Part shown: one piece after another, positions 1-8,832 of the stretch
Layout: each line of letters begins with the position of its first letter
Numbering within the stretch: the first letter of the stretch is position 1
Assembly: GCA_949743955.1 (NCBI GenBank)
Contig: CATJVQ010000023.1
Location: forward strand, 45,699 to 109,698
Source: an uncultured Oscillospiraceae bacterium
GTDB lineage: Bacteria > Bacillota > Clostridia > Oscillospirales > Ruminococcaceae
Reading direction: 5' to 3'
DNA: 64,000 bases
Notes under the pieces: model-generated
Told to the model about the DNA's origin: nothing
Databases searched by the model: none
Seen by the model: only the letters and a program-made list of their open reading frames with translations
Program-made: the position numbers and the translations under genes

Positions 1-2348
1 GCGACCCCTTCGAATCCCGCAACGATTAGGGAGGTCCCCTTCACCTCGCGCGCACCGGAGAAGAGATCCTTGATTTCGCTCGCCGCGATTTTCCCCTCAA
101 GCTCCGTGATGCGCGCCGCGCGGTCCTTCATCTCATTCATCAGCGCGCGCACCTTCTGCGGCAGCTCGGCGGGAGAAGTCTTGAGCAGCGCGCCGCACTC
201 GCCGAGAATCGCCTCGCGCTCGCACAGCAGCTCATAGACGCCGTGTCCCGTCGTGGCTTCGATTCTCCGCACTCCTGCCGCGACCGACGATTCGCTGATG
301 ATCTTAAACAGCCCGATAACCGCTGTATTATTCACGTGCGTGCCGCCGCACAGCTCGACGGACTTCCCACCCATGCTGCACACGCGCACAATATCGGAAT
401 ACTTCTCTCCGAACAGGGCCATAGCCCCGGTCTTCTTCGCCTCCTCGAGCGACATCTCAGTCACATCCACCGGCAGGGACGCAAAAATCATCCCGTTGAC
501 GATTTTCTCCACCTCTTCGATCTGTTCCTTTGTCATGGCCTCGAAGTGGGAGAAATCGAAGCGGCAGCGGGTATCATTAACCATCGAACCGGCCTGATGG
601 ACATGATCGCCCAGCACGCGGCGCAGCGCATACTGCAAAAGGTGGCAGGCGGAGTGGTTCTTGCGGATGGCCGCGCGGCGCTCCTCGTCGATATGCGCGG
701 TGACAGTGTCCTCCGTGGCGAGGCTCCCGCTCTTCATGCGGCCGATGTGCAGGAAATATCCCGTGGCCGACTTGCGGCAGTCGATGACCTCGAAGACATT
801 CTCCCCGAAGGAGACAGTGCCCGTATCGCCGACCTGACCGCCACTCTCGGCGTAGAACGGCGTCTTTTCCAAGACGAGCACGCCCTCCTCGCCCTCGTGG
901 ATGCGCTCCGTGCGTTCCCCGGCGGCGGACAGCGCCATAATGCGTGTCTCGTTCTGCGTGTCGGTATAGCCTGTGAAGGTCTGCCCGAAGCAGAGGTCGG
1001 AGAATGCGTCGCTGCTCCAGGAGGAGCCGGCGGTGCTCTCGCGGGCCTTGCGGGCACGCTCGCGCTGCTCCTGCATCAGGCGCTCGAACTGCTCCTCGTC
1101 GATCTGAAGGCCCCGCTCGACAGTGATTTCCCGTGTCAGATCCAGCGGGAAGCCGAAGGTATCATAGAGTTTAAACACGAAGTCCCCGGGCAGAACGCCC
1201 TTGACCATCTGGCTTTCCACATGGTCGATCATGTGGAAGAGGAGATCCATCCCCTGATCGAGCGTGCGCGTGAAGCGTTCTTCCTCCGCGAGGATGACCT
1301 TCTCAATGTAGTCGGCATGCTTCAGAAGCTCCGGATAGGCCGGCTCGTTCTCCTTCATCACGGTGGCGGCCACCTTGTGTAAGAACGGACCGTCGATACC
1401 GAGGAGCTTCCCGTGGCGCGCGGCTCGGCGCAGGAGGCGGCGCAGAACGTAGCCTCTTCCCTCGTTTTCCGGGAGGATGCCGTCTCCCACCATGAAGGTG
1501 GTGCTGCGGATATGGTCTGTGATGACGCGCAGGGAGACATCGCTCTTCGGGTCCGTCCCGTACTCGACACCGGCGATCTCCGAGATGTGCTTCATAATAT
1601 TGCGCACGGTATCGACTTCAAAGAGATTGTCTACCCCCTGCATCACGCAGGCGAGGCGCTCGAGGCCCATGCCCGTGTCGATGTTCGGGTGCTCCATGGG
1701 GGAATAGGTTCCGGCGCCGTCCGAATCAAACTGGCTGAAGACGATGTTCCAGATCTCCACATACCGGTCGCAGTCACATCCGACAGCGCACTCCGGCCGG
1801 CCGCAGCCCTTCTCCGGCCCGCGGTCAAAGTAGATTTCCGAGCACGGGCCGCACGGGCCGCTCCCATGCTCCCAGAAGTTATCCTCCTTGCCCAAGCGTG
1901 TCATGTGCGAAGGATCCACGCCTATCTCCTTTGTCCAGATATCGTAGGCCTCATTATCCTCAAGATAGACAGAGATGTACAGCTTCTCGCGGGGGATCTT
2001 CATCACCTCGGTGAAAAATTCCCATGCCCAGGCGATGGCCTCATGCTTAAAATAGTCGCCGAAGGAGAAGTTGCCGAGCATCTCAAAATAGGTCCCGTGG
2101 CGCGAGGTCTTTCCCACGCGCTCGATGTCCGGCGTGCGGATGCACTTCTGGCAGGTTGTCACGCGCTTGTTGGGCGGTGTCTCCAGCCCGAGGAAGAACT
2201 TCTTCATCGGGGCCATGCCGGAGTTAATGAGTAAGAGGCTGTTATCCCCCTGCGGTACAAGCGGAAAGCTGGGCAGGCGTGTGTGCTGCTTGCTTTCAAA
2301 GAAGGAAAGAAACTGCTCTCTCAGGTCGTTGACCGACATCCATTCCAT
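1..2348 (-). CDS. alaS: Alanyl-tRNA synthetase, 3' end cut by the window
   Basis: This ORF is absent from the track because it has no stop inside the window. Reading the minus strand gives MEWMSVNDLREQF followed by a class II core (LLINSGMAPMKKFF, RHGTYFEMLGNFSFGDYFK). It continues through the editing domain with its zinc/deacylase motifs (NHSACHLLQ, ELCGGTHVNNT) and on to the start of the C-terminal region. The enzyme charges tRNA-Ala in the cytoplasm and clears mischarged Ser/Gly. About 782 codons are visible, so roughly the last tenth of the usual ~875 residues lies beyond position 1. The ATG at 2348 follows AAAGGATG. The ATG at 2339 is an alternative start. Expression is probably controlled by the upstream T-box. 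The identification is firm. Confidence 0.97.
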   Translation of the reverse strand, partial: MEWMSVNDLREQFLSFFESKQHTRLPSFPLVPQGDNSLLLINSGMAPMKKFFLGLETPPNKRVTTCQKCIRTPDIERVGKTSRHGTYFEMLGNFSFGDYFKHEAIAWAWEFFTEVMKIPREKLYISVYLEDNEAYDIWTKEIGVDPSHMTRLGKEDNFWEHGSGPCGPCSEIYFDRGPEKGCGRPECAVGCDCDRYVEIWNIVFSQFDSDGAGTYSPMEHPNIDTGMGLERLACVMQGVDNLFEVDTVRNIMKHISEIAGVEYGTDPKSDVSLRVITDHIRSTTFMVGDGILPENEGRGYVLRRLLRRAARHGKLLGIDGPFLHKVAATVMKENEPAYPELLKHADYIEKVILAEEERFTRTLDQGMDLLFHMIDHVESQMVKGVLPGDFVFKLYDTFGFPLDLTREITVERGLQIDEEQFERLMQEQRERARKARESTAGSSWSSDAFSDLCFGQTFTGYTDTQNETRIMALSAAGERTERIHEGEEGVLVLEKTPFYAESGGQVGDTGTVSFGENVFEVIDCRKSATGYFLHIGRMKSGSLATEDTVTAHIDEERRAAIRKNHSACHLLQYALRRVLGDHVHQAGSMVNDTRCRFDFSHFEAMTKEQIEEVEKIVNGMIFASLPVDVTEMSLEEAKKTGAMALFGEKYSDIVRVCSMGGKSVELCGGTHVNNTAVIGLFKIISESSVAAGVRRIEATTGHGVYELLCEREAILGECGALLKTSPAELPQKVRALMNEMKDRAARITELEGKIAASEIKDLFSGAREVKGTSLIVAGFEGV

Positions 2349-2419
2349 ACTGTCCAATCATCCTTTCCGGGAACGGATCCCTTGCGCGGATCTCTGTTCC
2401 CCTGCGGTTCTGCTGAAAA

Positions 2420-2672
2420 TAAAAAAGCACCCCCGCCCCATCTCTCAGGGACGACAGCGCCACTCAGGACACCACCGCGGTACCACCCGGCTTGCGGCGC
2501 ACCGGCGCCGCCACTTTTCGCCCTTAACGCGGGGGACGCCGCGGCTCGTCACCGCGGTACTCCGGGACGGCCTGCAAAGCATTCCCGCCGGAACGCTTCC
2601 ACCCTTTGGCGCTCCTCTCTGGTCTGCGGCCTGCTTTGCTTCTTCCCATCGGCGTATTTCTGCTCATTTGTT
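2420..2672 (-). promoter_or_regulatory. T-box leader of alaS with terminator
   Basis: On the minus strand the leader contains the T-box sequence GGGTGGTACCGCGG (2473-2488). It is followed by a GC-rich hairpin and a run of T (2420-2460), which is the antiterminator/terminator arrangement of T-box riboswitches. Position directly before alaS implies sensing of uncharged tRNA-Ala. I did not assign the specifier codon. Confidence 0.92.
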
Positions 2673-2676
2673 TTTT

Positions 2677-2705
2677 ATTTTATCCTTTTCGGCCCGGATT
2701 GTCAA
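2677..2705 (-). promoter_or_regulatory. Sigma-A type promoter for alaS leader
   Basis: TTGACA (2700-2705, complement) and TAAAAT (2677-2682) are separated by exactly 17 bp. The -35 box overlaps the last codons of spoIIR, so the two minus-strand genes are packed tightly but alaS has its own start. Confidence 0.8.
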
Positions 2706-3370
2706 CCGTCAAATTCCTTTTTCTCTTCCTTCTTTTCCCGCCAGCGCTCCGCCGTGCTTTCGATCCACTCCATGAGCGCGAAGCGCGGCTCTAAAACCGG
2801 GTCCTGCGCGGCGACAGTATCCTCCAGCGCCGTGACGTTGCCCTCCGGCACCGTCCCCGGATCCTCCCCGGGCGCCGCATCCGCCGCCGCGTACACGCAG
2901 ACCGGCGGATAGAGGACACACCACCAGTTGTGCCCCTGCGCCTCCCCGATGGTGATGCGTACAGCATCGTAGCAGCCTGCGGGAAGGGTCCACCGGCCGT
3001 AGGTGCGGGTATCAAAATACATGTTGACGATGCCCGCATGTACCTCATCATTTCGTCCCGCGCGACGGACGACCTCCCGGGCGGTCTCCTCTATCGGCCC
3101 TAGCAGCTTCTGAAGCTGCTGCTCCGCCGCCTCCCGGCTTCCCGCTAACGAAAGCTCCTGTGCATACCGGGAGAGGATCTCGTCCCGGATCTCGAGCTTA
3201 ATCTGCTGGTCGCGCGCTTCATCCGACGCGGCGAGAATATGCAGGCGCAGCACATCCCCCCGCAGATCCTCGCAGTCGCTGCCGAACGCCGCCCCCGCTG
3301 AAATCAGCAGCGCCATGAGCAGCCCCATGATGAGCGCCGCCTCTGTGTTTCTGAGCCTCTTCCTGTTCAT
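2702..3370 (-). CDS. spoIIR: Stage II sporulation protein R
   Basis: This is a 222-aa protein with one N-terminal hydrophobic segment (about residues 13-30) that would serve as a signal or anchor. The SpoIIR domain follows, recognisable by LRLHILAASDEARDQQIKLEIRDEIL and GCYDAVRITIGEAQGHNWWCVLYPPVC. In sporulating Firmicutes SpoIIR is made in the forespore and secreted to the intermembrane space. There it triggers SpoIIGA to process pro-sigma-E in the mother cell. The ATG is preceded by AAAGGGG. The C-terminal tail after residue 175 is acidic and low-complexity, as is usual for the family. It lies upstream of alaS on the same strand and diverges from the two-component genes. It is good evidence that the host forms spores. 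Confidence 0.93.
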   Translation of the reverse strand: MNRKRLRNTEAALIMGLLMALLISAGAAFGSDCEDLRGDVLRLHILAASDEARDQQIKLEIRDEILSRYAQELSLAGSREAAEQQLQKLLGPIEETAREVVRRAGRNDEVHAGIVNMYFDTRTYGRWTLPAGCYDAVRITIGEAQGHNWWCVLYPPVCVYAAADAAPGEDPGTVPEGNVTALEDTVAAQDPVLEPRFALMEWIESTAERWREKKEEKKEFDG

Positions 3371-3458
3371 CTATGTAACCCCTTTCGCTCTGGTTTCCTC
3401 TCCCTCATTCTGGGATATTTTTTCCGAGTTTATACAGGATATGAACAGGTGCGGCGCA

Positions 3459-3487
3459 TGGACAAGCGCCGCCTCTTCGGCTATAAT
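3459..3487 (+). promoter_or_regulatory. Promoter of the two-component operon
   Basis: TGGACA (3459-3464) and TATAAT (3482-3487) are separated by 17 bp, a near-consensus housekeeping promoter. It lies inside the ORF-track call 3449..4207, which shows that the track start is too far upstream. Confidence 0.82.
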
Positions 3488-3517
3488 GGAAGGGAAGGAC
3501 CACAGGGAGGGATGACG

Positions 3518-4207
3518 GTGCGGATACTGATGATTGAGGACAGCGAGGAGCTGTGCGACGCGGTGCGCTTCCAGCTCGAGCGGGAGGGCTACACGGTGGA
3601 TGTCTGCCACGATGGGGATGACGGACTGCGCTGGATCCGAGAGCGGGCGCACGATCTCATCCTGCTCGACCGGCTGCTGCCGCGTCTTGGCGGACTGGAG
3701 GTGCTACGCACGGCGCGGGAGGAGGGCATCGCGACGCCGGTGCTTATCATGACAGCGCTCGACGGCGTGCGCGATCGGGTGGACGGGCTCGACGCGGGCG
3801 CGGACGACTACCTTGTCAAGCCCTTCGCCACCGAGGAGCTGCTCGCGCGCATCCGGGCCATGGGGCGGCGTCCGCGCGGGTGGGAAGGGAGCTCTCTCCA
3901 GCGCTCCGGCGACCTCTCCTTCGACGCAGTGGAAAAGACTCTCCACGGTCCCGCCGGGGCCTGTTCGCTTTCGAAGCGGGAGAGCGGCCTGTTTGAGGTT
4001 TTCTTCCGCAATCCCGGCCAGGTTCTGCCGCGCAGCGTTCTGCTCGCGCACGTCTGGGGGCCGGACGCCGGGGTCGAGGACGGCAATCTGGATAATTACG
4101 TCCACTTCCTGCGCCGCCGCCTGCGCGCGGTGGGGAGCCGGAGAGAGATTAAAACTGTACGCGGCGTCGGCTACCGCATGGACGCGCCGGACGCCTCCGG
4201 CTCATGA
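3518..4207 (+). CDS. OmpR/PhoB-family response regulator
   Basis: The receiver domain (about residues 1-115) shows the acidic pocket in VRILMIEDSEE, the phospho-acceptor Asp in LILLDRLLP, the switch Thr in LIMTALD and the Lys in YLVKPF. A winged-helix DNA-binding domain follows (VWGPDAGVEDGNLDNYVHFLRRRL, KTVRGVGYRM). It is 229 aa. I place the start at GTG 3518, six bases after GGGAGGG. ATG 3512 sits directly on that ribosome site, and the track start at 3449 precedes the promoter. It overlaps the histidine kinase by ATGA, so the two are translationally coupled. The signal sensed is unknown. Confidence 0.93.
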   Translation: MRILMIEDSEELCDAVRFQLEREGYTVDVCHDGDDGLRWIRERAHDLILLDRLLPRLGGLEVLRTAREEGIATPVLIMTALDGVRDRVDGLDAGADDYLVKPFATEELLARIRAMGRRPRGWEGSSLQRSGDLSFDAVEKTLHGPAGACSLSKRESGLFEVFFRNPGQVLPRSVLLAHVWGPDAGVEDGNLDNYVHFLRRRLRAVGSRREIKTVRGVGYRMDAPDASGS

Positions 4208-5559
4208 GGCCGCTGCAGCGCCTGCGGCTGCGGCTGACGCTGGTGTGCACCGCCATGACCGCTATCATCCTCGCCTGTGTCACATGGGGGGCCTATCATG
4301 TCGCGCGCGATTTGCAGGAGCAGAGCGGGCACAGCGCTTTCCAGAGCGATTACAGCTTCATTGTCCACCACGTCAGCACCCAGACAGTGCTCGATCAGGC
4401 GTGGATTGCGCAGACCGAAAACGCCAACCATTTGATAGTTTACATCGAAAACAATGGTGAGGCGCTGCTCTTTCCCGGTTCCTGGGAGACGCCCACCAGC
4501 CGCGAGGTCCTTGTGGGTGCCGCACGCGAATATGCGCTGGAGCTCGGGCTGCGCATCGACACGCCTCCCTCCTCCGCGGCGAATGACGAATGCATCTTCT
4601 TTTTCCTTTACGGCAGCCACGGCGAACGTTACCGGGCCGCGGTGGCGAGCATCCCTCTCTCGCGGGGCGCGCTGCGCGGCTGGACCGGCCCCATGCGCGG
4701 CTGGATGGGGATCATTCTGCTCAAGGACATGCGCGAGGAGGACGCTGTCCTTTTCAAGCTCGCTGCCGTCTTCATCCTGCTGACGCTGGCGGGAACGCTT
4801 TTGCTGGCGGTATTCAGCTTCTGGTTCGCCGGGCGTGCTATCCGCCCCATTGAGGAGAGCCAGCGCCGGCAGACACAGTTTGTCGCCGCGGCCAGTCATG
4901 AGCTGCGCTCACCCCTGGCTGTCATTGAGGCGAGCGCCTCTGCCGCCGCGGACGGGGGCGTCCAATCCGGGCGCTTCCTCGCCGCCATTGGGCGGGAGTG
5001 CCGGCGCATGTCCCGCCTAGTGGACGACCTCCTCCTGCTCGCGCGCGCCGATGCCGGATCCTGGACTCTCCGCTGTGAGGAGGTGGATGTGGAGACGCTT
5101 GTCCTCTCGCAGAGCGAAGTGTTCGAGGGGGTGGCGGCGGAGAAGAAAATTTCCGTCACGGCTGGATTCGACGGGGATGAAGCACTCCCGCCCGTATACG
5201 GGGATCCCCAGCGCCTCGGGCAGGTGCTCGCCATCCTGCTCGACAACGCTGTCAGCTACACGCCCGCGGGCGGCAGAATCCACGTCCATGCGGGCGGGGA
5301 GGGTGGGAGCGTCCGGCTCTCGGTAGCCGATACGGGGCCGGGCATCGGCGAAGGGGACATGCGGCACATTTTCGAGCGCTTCTACCGGGCGGACAGCGCC
5401 CGCAGCGCCAAGGATCACTATGGGCTGGGGCTGAGCATCGCGCAGGAGATCGTCTCCCTGCACGGGGGGGAAATTGCCGTAAAAAACAATCCCGGCGGGG
5501 CTGGCTGCACGTTTACCGTGGAGCTGCCCGCCGGGACGGCAAGATTGTCCGGCAGATGA
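4204..5559 (+). CDS. Sensor histidine kinase partner
   Basis: This is a 451-aa membrane kinase. TM1 lies near residues 10-32, followed by an extracytoplasmic domain of about 140 residues. TM2 (LAAVFILLTLAGTLLLAVFSFWF) ends with the HAMP-like RAIRPIEESQRRQ. The H-box is AAASHELRSPLAVIEAS, the N-box LDNAVSYTPAGG, and the ATP lid DTGPGIGEGD, IFERFYRAD and GLGLSIAQEIVSLHGG. All catalytic boxes are intact. It should autophosphorylate and pass phosphate to the regulator encoded just upstream. Its sensor domain has no family I recognise. It runs tail-to-tail into the MATE gene with only 8 bp between the stops. Confidence 0.94.
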   Translation: MRPLQRLRLRLTLVCTAMTAIILACVTWGAYHVARDLQEQSGHSAFQSDYSFIVHHVSTQTVLDQAWIAQTENANHLIVYIENNGEALLFPGSWETPTSREVLVGAAREYALELGLRIDTPPSSAANDECIFFFLYGSHGERYRAAVASIPLSRGALRGWTGPMRGWMGIILLKDMREEDAVLFKLAAVFILLTLAGTLLLAVFSFWFAGRAIRPIEESQRRQTQFVAAASHELRSPLAVIEASASAAADGGVQSGRFLAAIGRECRRMSRLVDDLLLLARADAGSWTLRCEEVDVETLVLSQSEVFEGVAAEKKISVTAGFDGDEALPPVYGDPQRLGQVLAILLDNAVSYTPAGGRIHVHAGGEGGSVRLSVADTGPGIGEGDMRHIFERFYRADSARSAKDHYGLGLSIAQEIVSLHGGEIAVKNNPGGAGCTFTVELPAGTARLSGR

Positions 5560-5567
5560 GGGCGCGG

Positions 5568-6959
5568 TCACTCCCCGTGGGGGGAGGACTGTGCCGGATC
5601 CTTTTTCTCAAATTCACGCCGCACCGTGACCACGGCGATCGGCGCGAACACGACCAGCGTGATATATTCCGCGATCGGGAAGGCCCACCAAACGGCGTCC
5701 AGCCCGCCGAGGCGCCCGAGCAGCCAGGCCGCCGGCAGCAGCACAATGAGCTGCCGCAGCAGGGACATGAGCATGGATTTGAAGCCGTGGCCGATGGACT
5801 GGTACATCGTGGAGATGATGATGCCGAACGCCGCGCCCACAAACGCGAGGCTGATGATCCGCAGCGCGAGCTGGCCGATGCGCAGCATGTCCTCTCCCGC
5901 GTTAAAGAGGGAGAGGAGCCAGCCGGGAGCAACCTGGAAGAGCGCGGTGCCCGCCATCATGATGACAAAGGCAACCCCCAGCGAGAGGCGGAATGTCTGC
6001 AAAAAACGCTTGCGGTTATTGGCGCCGAAGTTGTAGCCGAGGATGGGCATGGCCCCCTGCGTGAGACCGAAAACGGGCATGAAGACAAAGGACTGGACCT
6101 TAAAGTAGATGCCCATGACGGCCACGGCCGTGGAGGAAAAGGCCATGAGGACCATATTCATAGCTGTATTGGTCACAGAGCTGATGGCGTTCATAATCAT
6201 CGTGGGGATGCCGACGCGCAGAATTTCACGTATAGCGTTCGCGTCGGGCTTAAAGCCTTTAAAATTGATACTCACGTCGTGATCCTTGAAGAGGAGGATC
6301 AATATCACGAAGATCATCGAAGCAATCTGCCCGATGACGGTGGCAATCGCTGCGCCCGCCACCCCCATGGCCGGGCAGCCGAAAAGGCCGAAAATCATAA
6401 TCGGGTCAAGAATGATGTTGGTAATCGCGCCGATAAGCTGGGCGAGCATGGGGATAATCATATTTCCCGTGGCCTGAAGCACTTTTTCTCCCATACTGGC
6501 AAAGTGCATGCCGAAGGAAAATGTCATCACGATGCCCAGGTACTGCGCCCCCATCTCGATAAGGGCGGCGTCCTCGGAAAAGAGCGCGATGAACGGCCGG
6601 GCAAACAGAAGGCCGAGAACCAGAAAGAGCACGGTGTCGATCAACGCCAGGAAAAAGCCGTTGTTCGCGGCAATGGAGGCCTCCTTCTGCCTCCCTTCCC
6701 CCAGGCGGCGGGCAATGAGCGAATTTGTCCCGACCGACGCACCCAGCGCAAAGGCCAGGATCAGCATCTGAAGCGGAAATGCCAGCGATACGGCGGTTAG
6801 TGCATCCTCCCCGATCCGCGCGACAAAGATGCTGTCTACAATATTATACATGGCCTGAACCAGCATCGAGCACATGGCCGGCAATGCCATCGAGGCCAAC
6901 AGTCTTCCCACGGGCATAACACCCATTTTTTCCGATCCGTTTTTCCCTTTTTCCTGCAT
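5568..6959 (-). CDS. MATE-family efflux transporter
   Basis: This 463-aa polytopic membrane protein has about twelve hydrophobic segments and the MATE repeat architecture. The first half opens with PVGRLLASMALPAMCSMLVQAMYNIVDSIFVARIGEDALTAVSLAFP, including the typical N-D/S pair of helix 1. The second half contains the matching repeat (FGLTQGAMPILGYNFGANNRKR). Members export cationic drugs or metabolites in exchange for Na+ or H+. The substrate cannot be read from sequence. A later in-frame ATG (MGVMPVGRL) is a possible shorter start. It converges on the histidine kinase gene and is not in its operon. Confidence 0.9.
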   Translation of the reverse strand: MQEKGKNGSEKMGVMPVGRLLASMALPAMCSMLVQAMYNIVDSIFVARIGEDALTAVSLAFPLQMLILAFALGASVGTNSLIARRLGEGRQKEASIAANNGFFLALIDTVLFLVLGLLFARPFIALFSEDAALIEMGAQYLGIVMTFSFGMHFASMGEKVLQATGNMIIPMLAQLIGAITNIILDPIMIFGLFGCPAMGVAGAAIATVIGQIASMIFVILILLFKDHDVSINFKGFKPDANAIREILRVGIPTMIMNAISSVTNTAMNMVLMAFSSTAVAVMGIYFKVQSFVFMPVFGLTQGAMPILGYNFGANNRKRFLQTFRLSLGVAFVIMMAGTALFQVAPGWLLSLFNAGEDMLRIGQLALRIISLAFVGAAFGIIISTMYQSIGHGFKSMLMSLLRQLIVLLPAAWLLGRLGGLDAVWWAFPIAEYITLVVFAPIAVVTVRREFEKKDPAQSSPHGE

Positions 6960-7137
6960 GATCAGACTCCTTCCCCAAAATAATCCGTTCTTTTTATTAT
7001 ATCATACCTTCATTTTGGCCTCTATTCCCGTGGCGGTAGAAGATCCTCCCTCTGTTTTTCCCTTTTTTGTGAAAAGCGTCCGGCTCATATCGCTCTGCCT
7101 GCGGTGCATAAACATAGCGTAAAAGGGGGAGGTATCC

Positions 7138-7668
7138 ATGTCTGTACTGTCCGTTGTTTCTGATCTCACGATCCCGTTCCTGCTCGCTGTCATTCTGCTG
7201 CACGGTTTGTGGAAGGGTGTCCCCGTCTTCGATGCCTTCTGCGAGGGGGCCAAGGAGGGGCTGGGCGTTTCCTTTCGCATTCTGCCCTCCCTTGTCGGGC
7301 TGATGACTGCCATCGGCATGTTCTCCGCCTCCGGCGCGCTCGACGTGCTCACCAGCGCTCTCGATCCCCTCACGAGCGCTCTGCGCCTGCCCCGGGAGGT
7401 GGTGCCGCTGGCCCTGCTGCGCCCTGTCTCCGGCAGCGGCAGCATGGCGCTCTTTCAGAAGCTGCTCGCCGATCTGGGCCCCGACAGCCTCGGCGGACGC
7501 ATCGCCAGTGTCATGATGGGGAGTGCTGAAACAACCTTCTACACGATTGCTATTTACTTTGGAGTTACGTCAGTACGGGACACGCGCCATACCGTCCTCG
7601 CAGGGCTGGTAGCAGATATTGTGGGTTTTGCCGCGAGCGCGGCCGCTGTCCGGATGCTGTTCGCATAA
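7138..7668 (+). CDS. spmB: Spore maturation protein B-like membrane protein
   Basis: This 176-aa protein consists of hydrophobic helices with the Gate/nucleoside-recognition signature of SpmB: LPSLVGLMTAIGMFSASGALDVL, LRPVSGSGSMALFQKLL and MMGSAETTFYTIAIYFGV. SpmA/SpmB are needed in Bacillus and Clostridium for spore core dehydration. The start ATG has GGGGGAGG eight bases upstream. Unusually, no spmA is adjacent: upstream is only about 180 bp to the divergent MATE gene and downstream is ddl. The partner may be elsewhere or lost. The family call is confident; the role in the absence of SpmA is inferred. Confidence 0.88.
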   Translation: MSVLSVVSDLTIPFLLAVILLHGLWKGVPVFDAFCEGAKEGLGVSFRILPSLVGLMTAIGMFSASGALDVLTSALDPLTSALRLPREVVPLALLRPVSGSGSMALFQKLLADLGPDSLGGRIASVMMGSAETTFYTIAIYFGVTSVRDTRHTVLAGLVADIVGFAASAAAVRMLFA

Positions 7669-7672
7669 GTGG

Positions 7673-7701
7673 TTGTAAACAGCGGACAAATATGATATGA
7701 T
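7673..7701 (+). promoter_or_regulatory. Possible promoter of ddl operon
   Basis: TTGTAA (7673-7678) and TATGAT (7696-7701) are separated by 17 bp, just after the spmB stop and 40 bp before the chosen ddl start. It would make ddl-murI-DUF1934-argS independent of spmB. Confidence 0.6.
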
Positions 7702-7740
7702 AGCATATAAGTATGATTGACTGGGAAGAAGGGGAGTTTC

Positions 7741-8811
7741 ATGGAAAAAATCCGGCTTGGCGTCCTTTTCGGGGGCGTTTCAAGCGAATACGAGGTTTCG
7801 CTGCTGTCGGCATCGTCGATTCTGCGGCATCTGGATAGAGAAAAATACGATGTGGTGCGCATCGGCATCACGAAAGACGGGCGCTGGCTGCTCTTTGAGG
7901 GGGATGACACTCTGTTAAAGACCGGCGCGTGGGCGGACAGCTGCTCCGCCGCCGTGCTCTCTCCCGACCGGGGAACGCACGGCCTCCTCGTTCTGCGGGA
8001 CGGAAAGACCGAGTGCCTGCGCCTGGATGCGGTGTTCCCCATCCTGCACGGGAAAAATGGTGAGGACGGCACCGTCCAGGGGCTGTGCGCGCTCGCGGAC
8101 ATCCCCTGCGTGGGATCGGATACGGCCGGGAGCGCTGTCTGCATGGATAAGGAGCTGACACACTGTGTCCTGGAGCATAACGGCGTCCGCATGGCAAAGT
8201 GGGTCCGTGCGCTGAAGGGGGAACCTCTCGATACCGTCTGGAGGCGCATTGAGGAAGCCGGGATCTCCCTGCCGCTGTTTATCAAGCCCGCGCGCAGCGG
8301 TAGCTCCGTGGGCGTGAGCAAGGCGCGCACACGGGAGGAACTCCCCGCCGCGCTGGAGACAGCGTTCCGGGAGGACGAAAAGGTCCTCATCGAGGAGACC
8401 CTTTCCGGCGCCGAGGTCGAGTGCGCCGTGATGGGGAACGGCGATCCCTTTGCCGCCGGGGCGGTCGGTGAAATCGAGCCGCTGCGCGAACTGTATGACT
8501 ACGAGGGAAAGTACTGCGACGATACGACCGCCCTGCATATTCCCGCGCGCATTCCGGAGGCGGCGGCCCGGCAGATGCGGGAAACCGCTGTGCGCGCTTA
8601 TCGGGCCGCCGGATGCCGGGGGCTCTCGAGGGTGGACTTTTTCGTGCTGCACGGGACCCATGAGGTTGTGCTCAATGAGATCAACACCCTGCCGGGGTTT
8701 ACGGACATCAGCATGTACCCCAAGCTCTTTTGTCACGACGGACTCTCCTATGGAGAGCTTCTGGACCGGCTCATCGGCTTCGCGCTGGAATCGGAGGGCG
8801 CGTCATTCTGA
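7741..8811 (+). CDS. ddl: D-alanine--D-alanine ligase
   Basis: This ATP-grasp ligase joins two D-Ala for peptidoglycan precursors. The sequence shows LGVLFGGVSSEYEVSLLSA, AVFPILHGKNGEDGTVQGL, the phosphate loop FIKPARSGSSVGVSK, the omega-loop region YDYEGKYCDDTTALHIPA and the metal site LNEINTLPGFTDISMYPKL. The Tyr-containing YDYEGKY loop is that of D-Ala ligases, not of the VanA-type D-lactate enzymes. I start at ATG 7741, which follows AAGGGGAG; the track's TTG at 7717 has no ribosome site. The protein is 356 aa, at the usual length. It leads an operon with murI, so D-amino-acid supply is grouped. Confidence 0.96.
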   Translation: MEKIRLGVLFGGVSSEYEVSLLSASSILRHLDREKYDVVRIGITKDGRWLLFEGDDTLLKTGAWADSCSAAVLSPDRGTHGLLVLRDGKTECLRLDAVFPILHGKNGEDGTVQGLCALADIPCVGSDTAGSAVCMDKELTHCVLEHNGVRMAKWVRALKGEPLDTVWRRIEEAGISLPLFIKPARSGSSVGVSKARTREELPAALETAFREDEKVLIEETLSGAEVECAVMGNGDPFAAGAVGEIEPLRELYDYEGKYCDDTTALHIPARIPEAAARQMRETAVRAYRAAGCRGLSRVDFFVLHGTHEVVLNEINTLPGFTDISMYPKLFCHDGLSYGELLDRLIGFALESEGASF

Positions 8812-8832
8812 TAAAAAGGGGAGGCGGCAGGT

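Noticed and set aside
243-1382. Long plus-strand ORF (379 aa)
   Set aside because: Shadow of alaS on the minus strand; the minus frame reads a full synthetase. The same holds for 1413..2234.
2125-2912. Plus-strand ORFs over the alaS leader
   Set aside because: They run through the T-box and the end of spoIIR; composition is that of the GC-rich RNA stems.
5556-6800. 414-aa plus-strand ORF
   Set aside because: Antisense to the MATE gene; His/Asp-rich sequence of an antisense frame, no homology by eye.
7741-8811. Vancomycin-resistance D-Ala-D-Lac ligase
   Set aside because: The omega-loop region keeps the Tyr motif of D-Ala ligases and no van genes are near.
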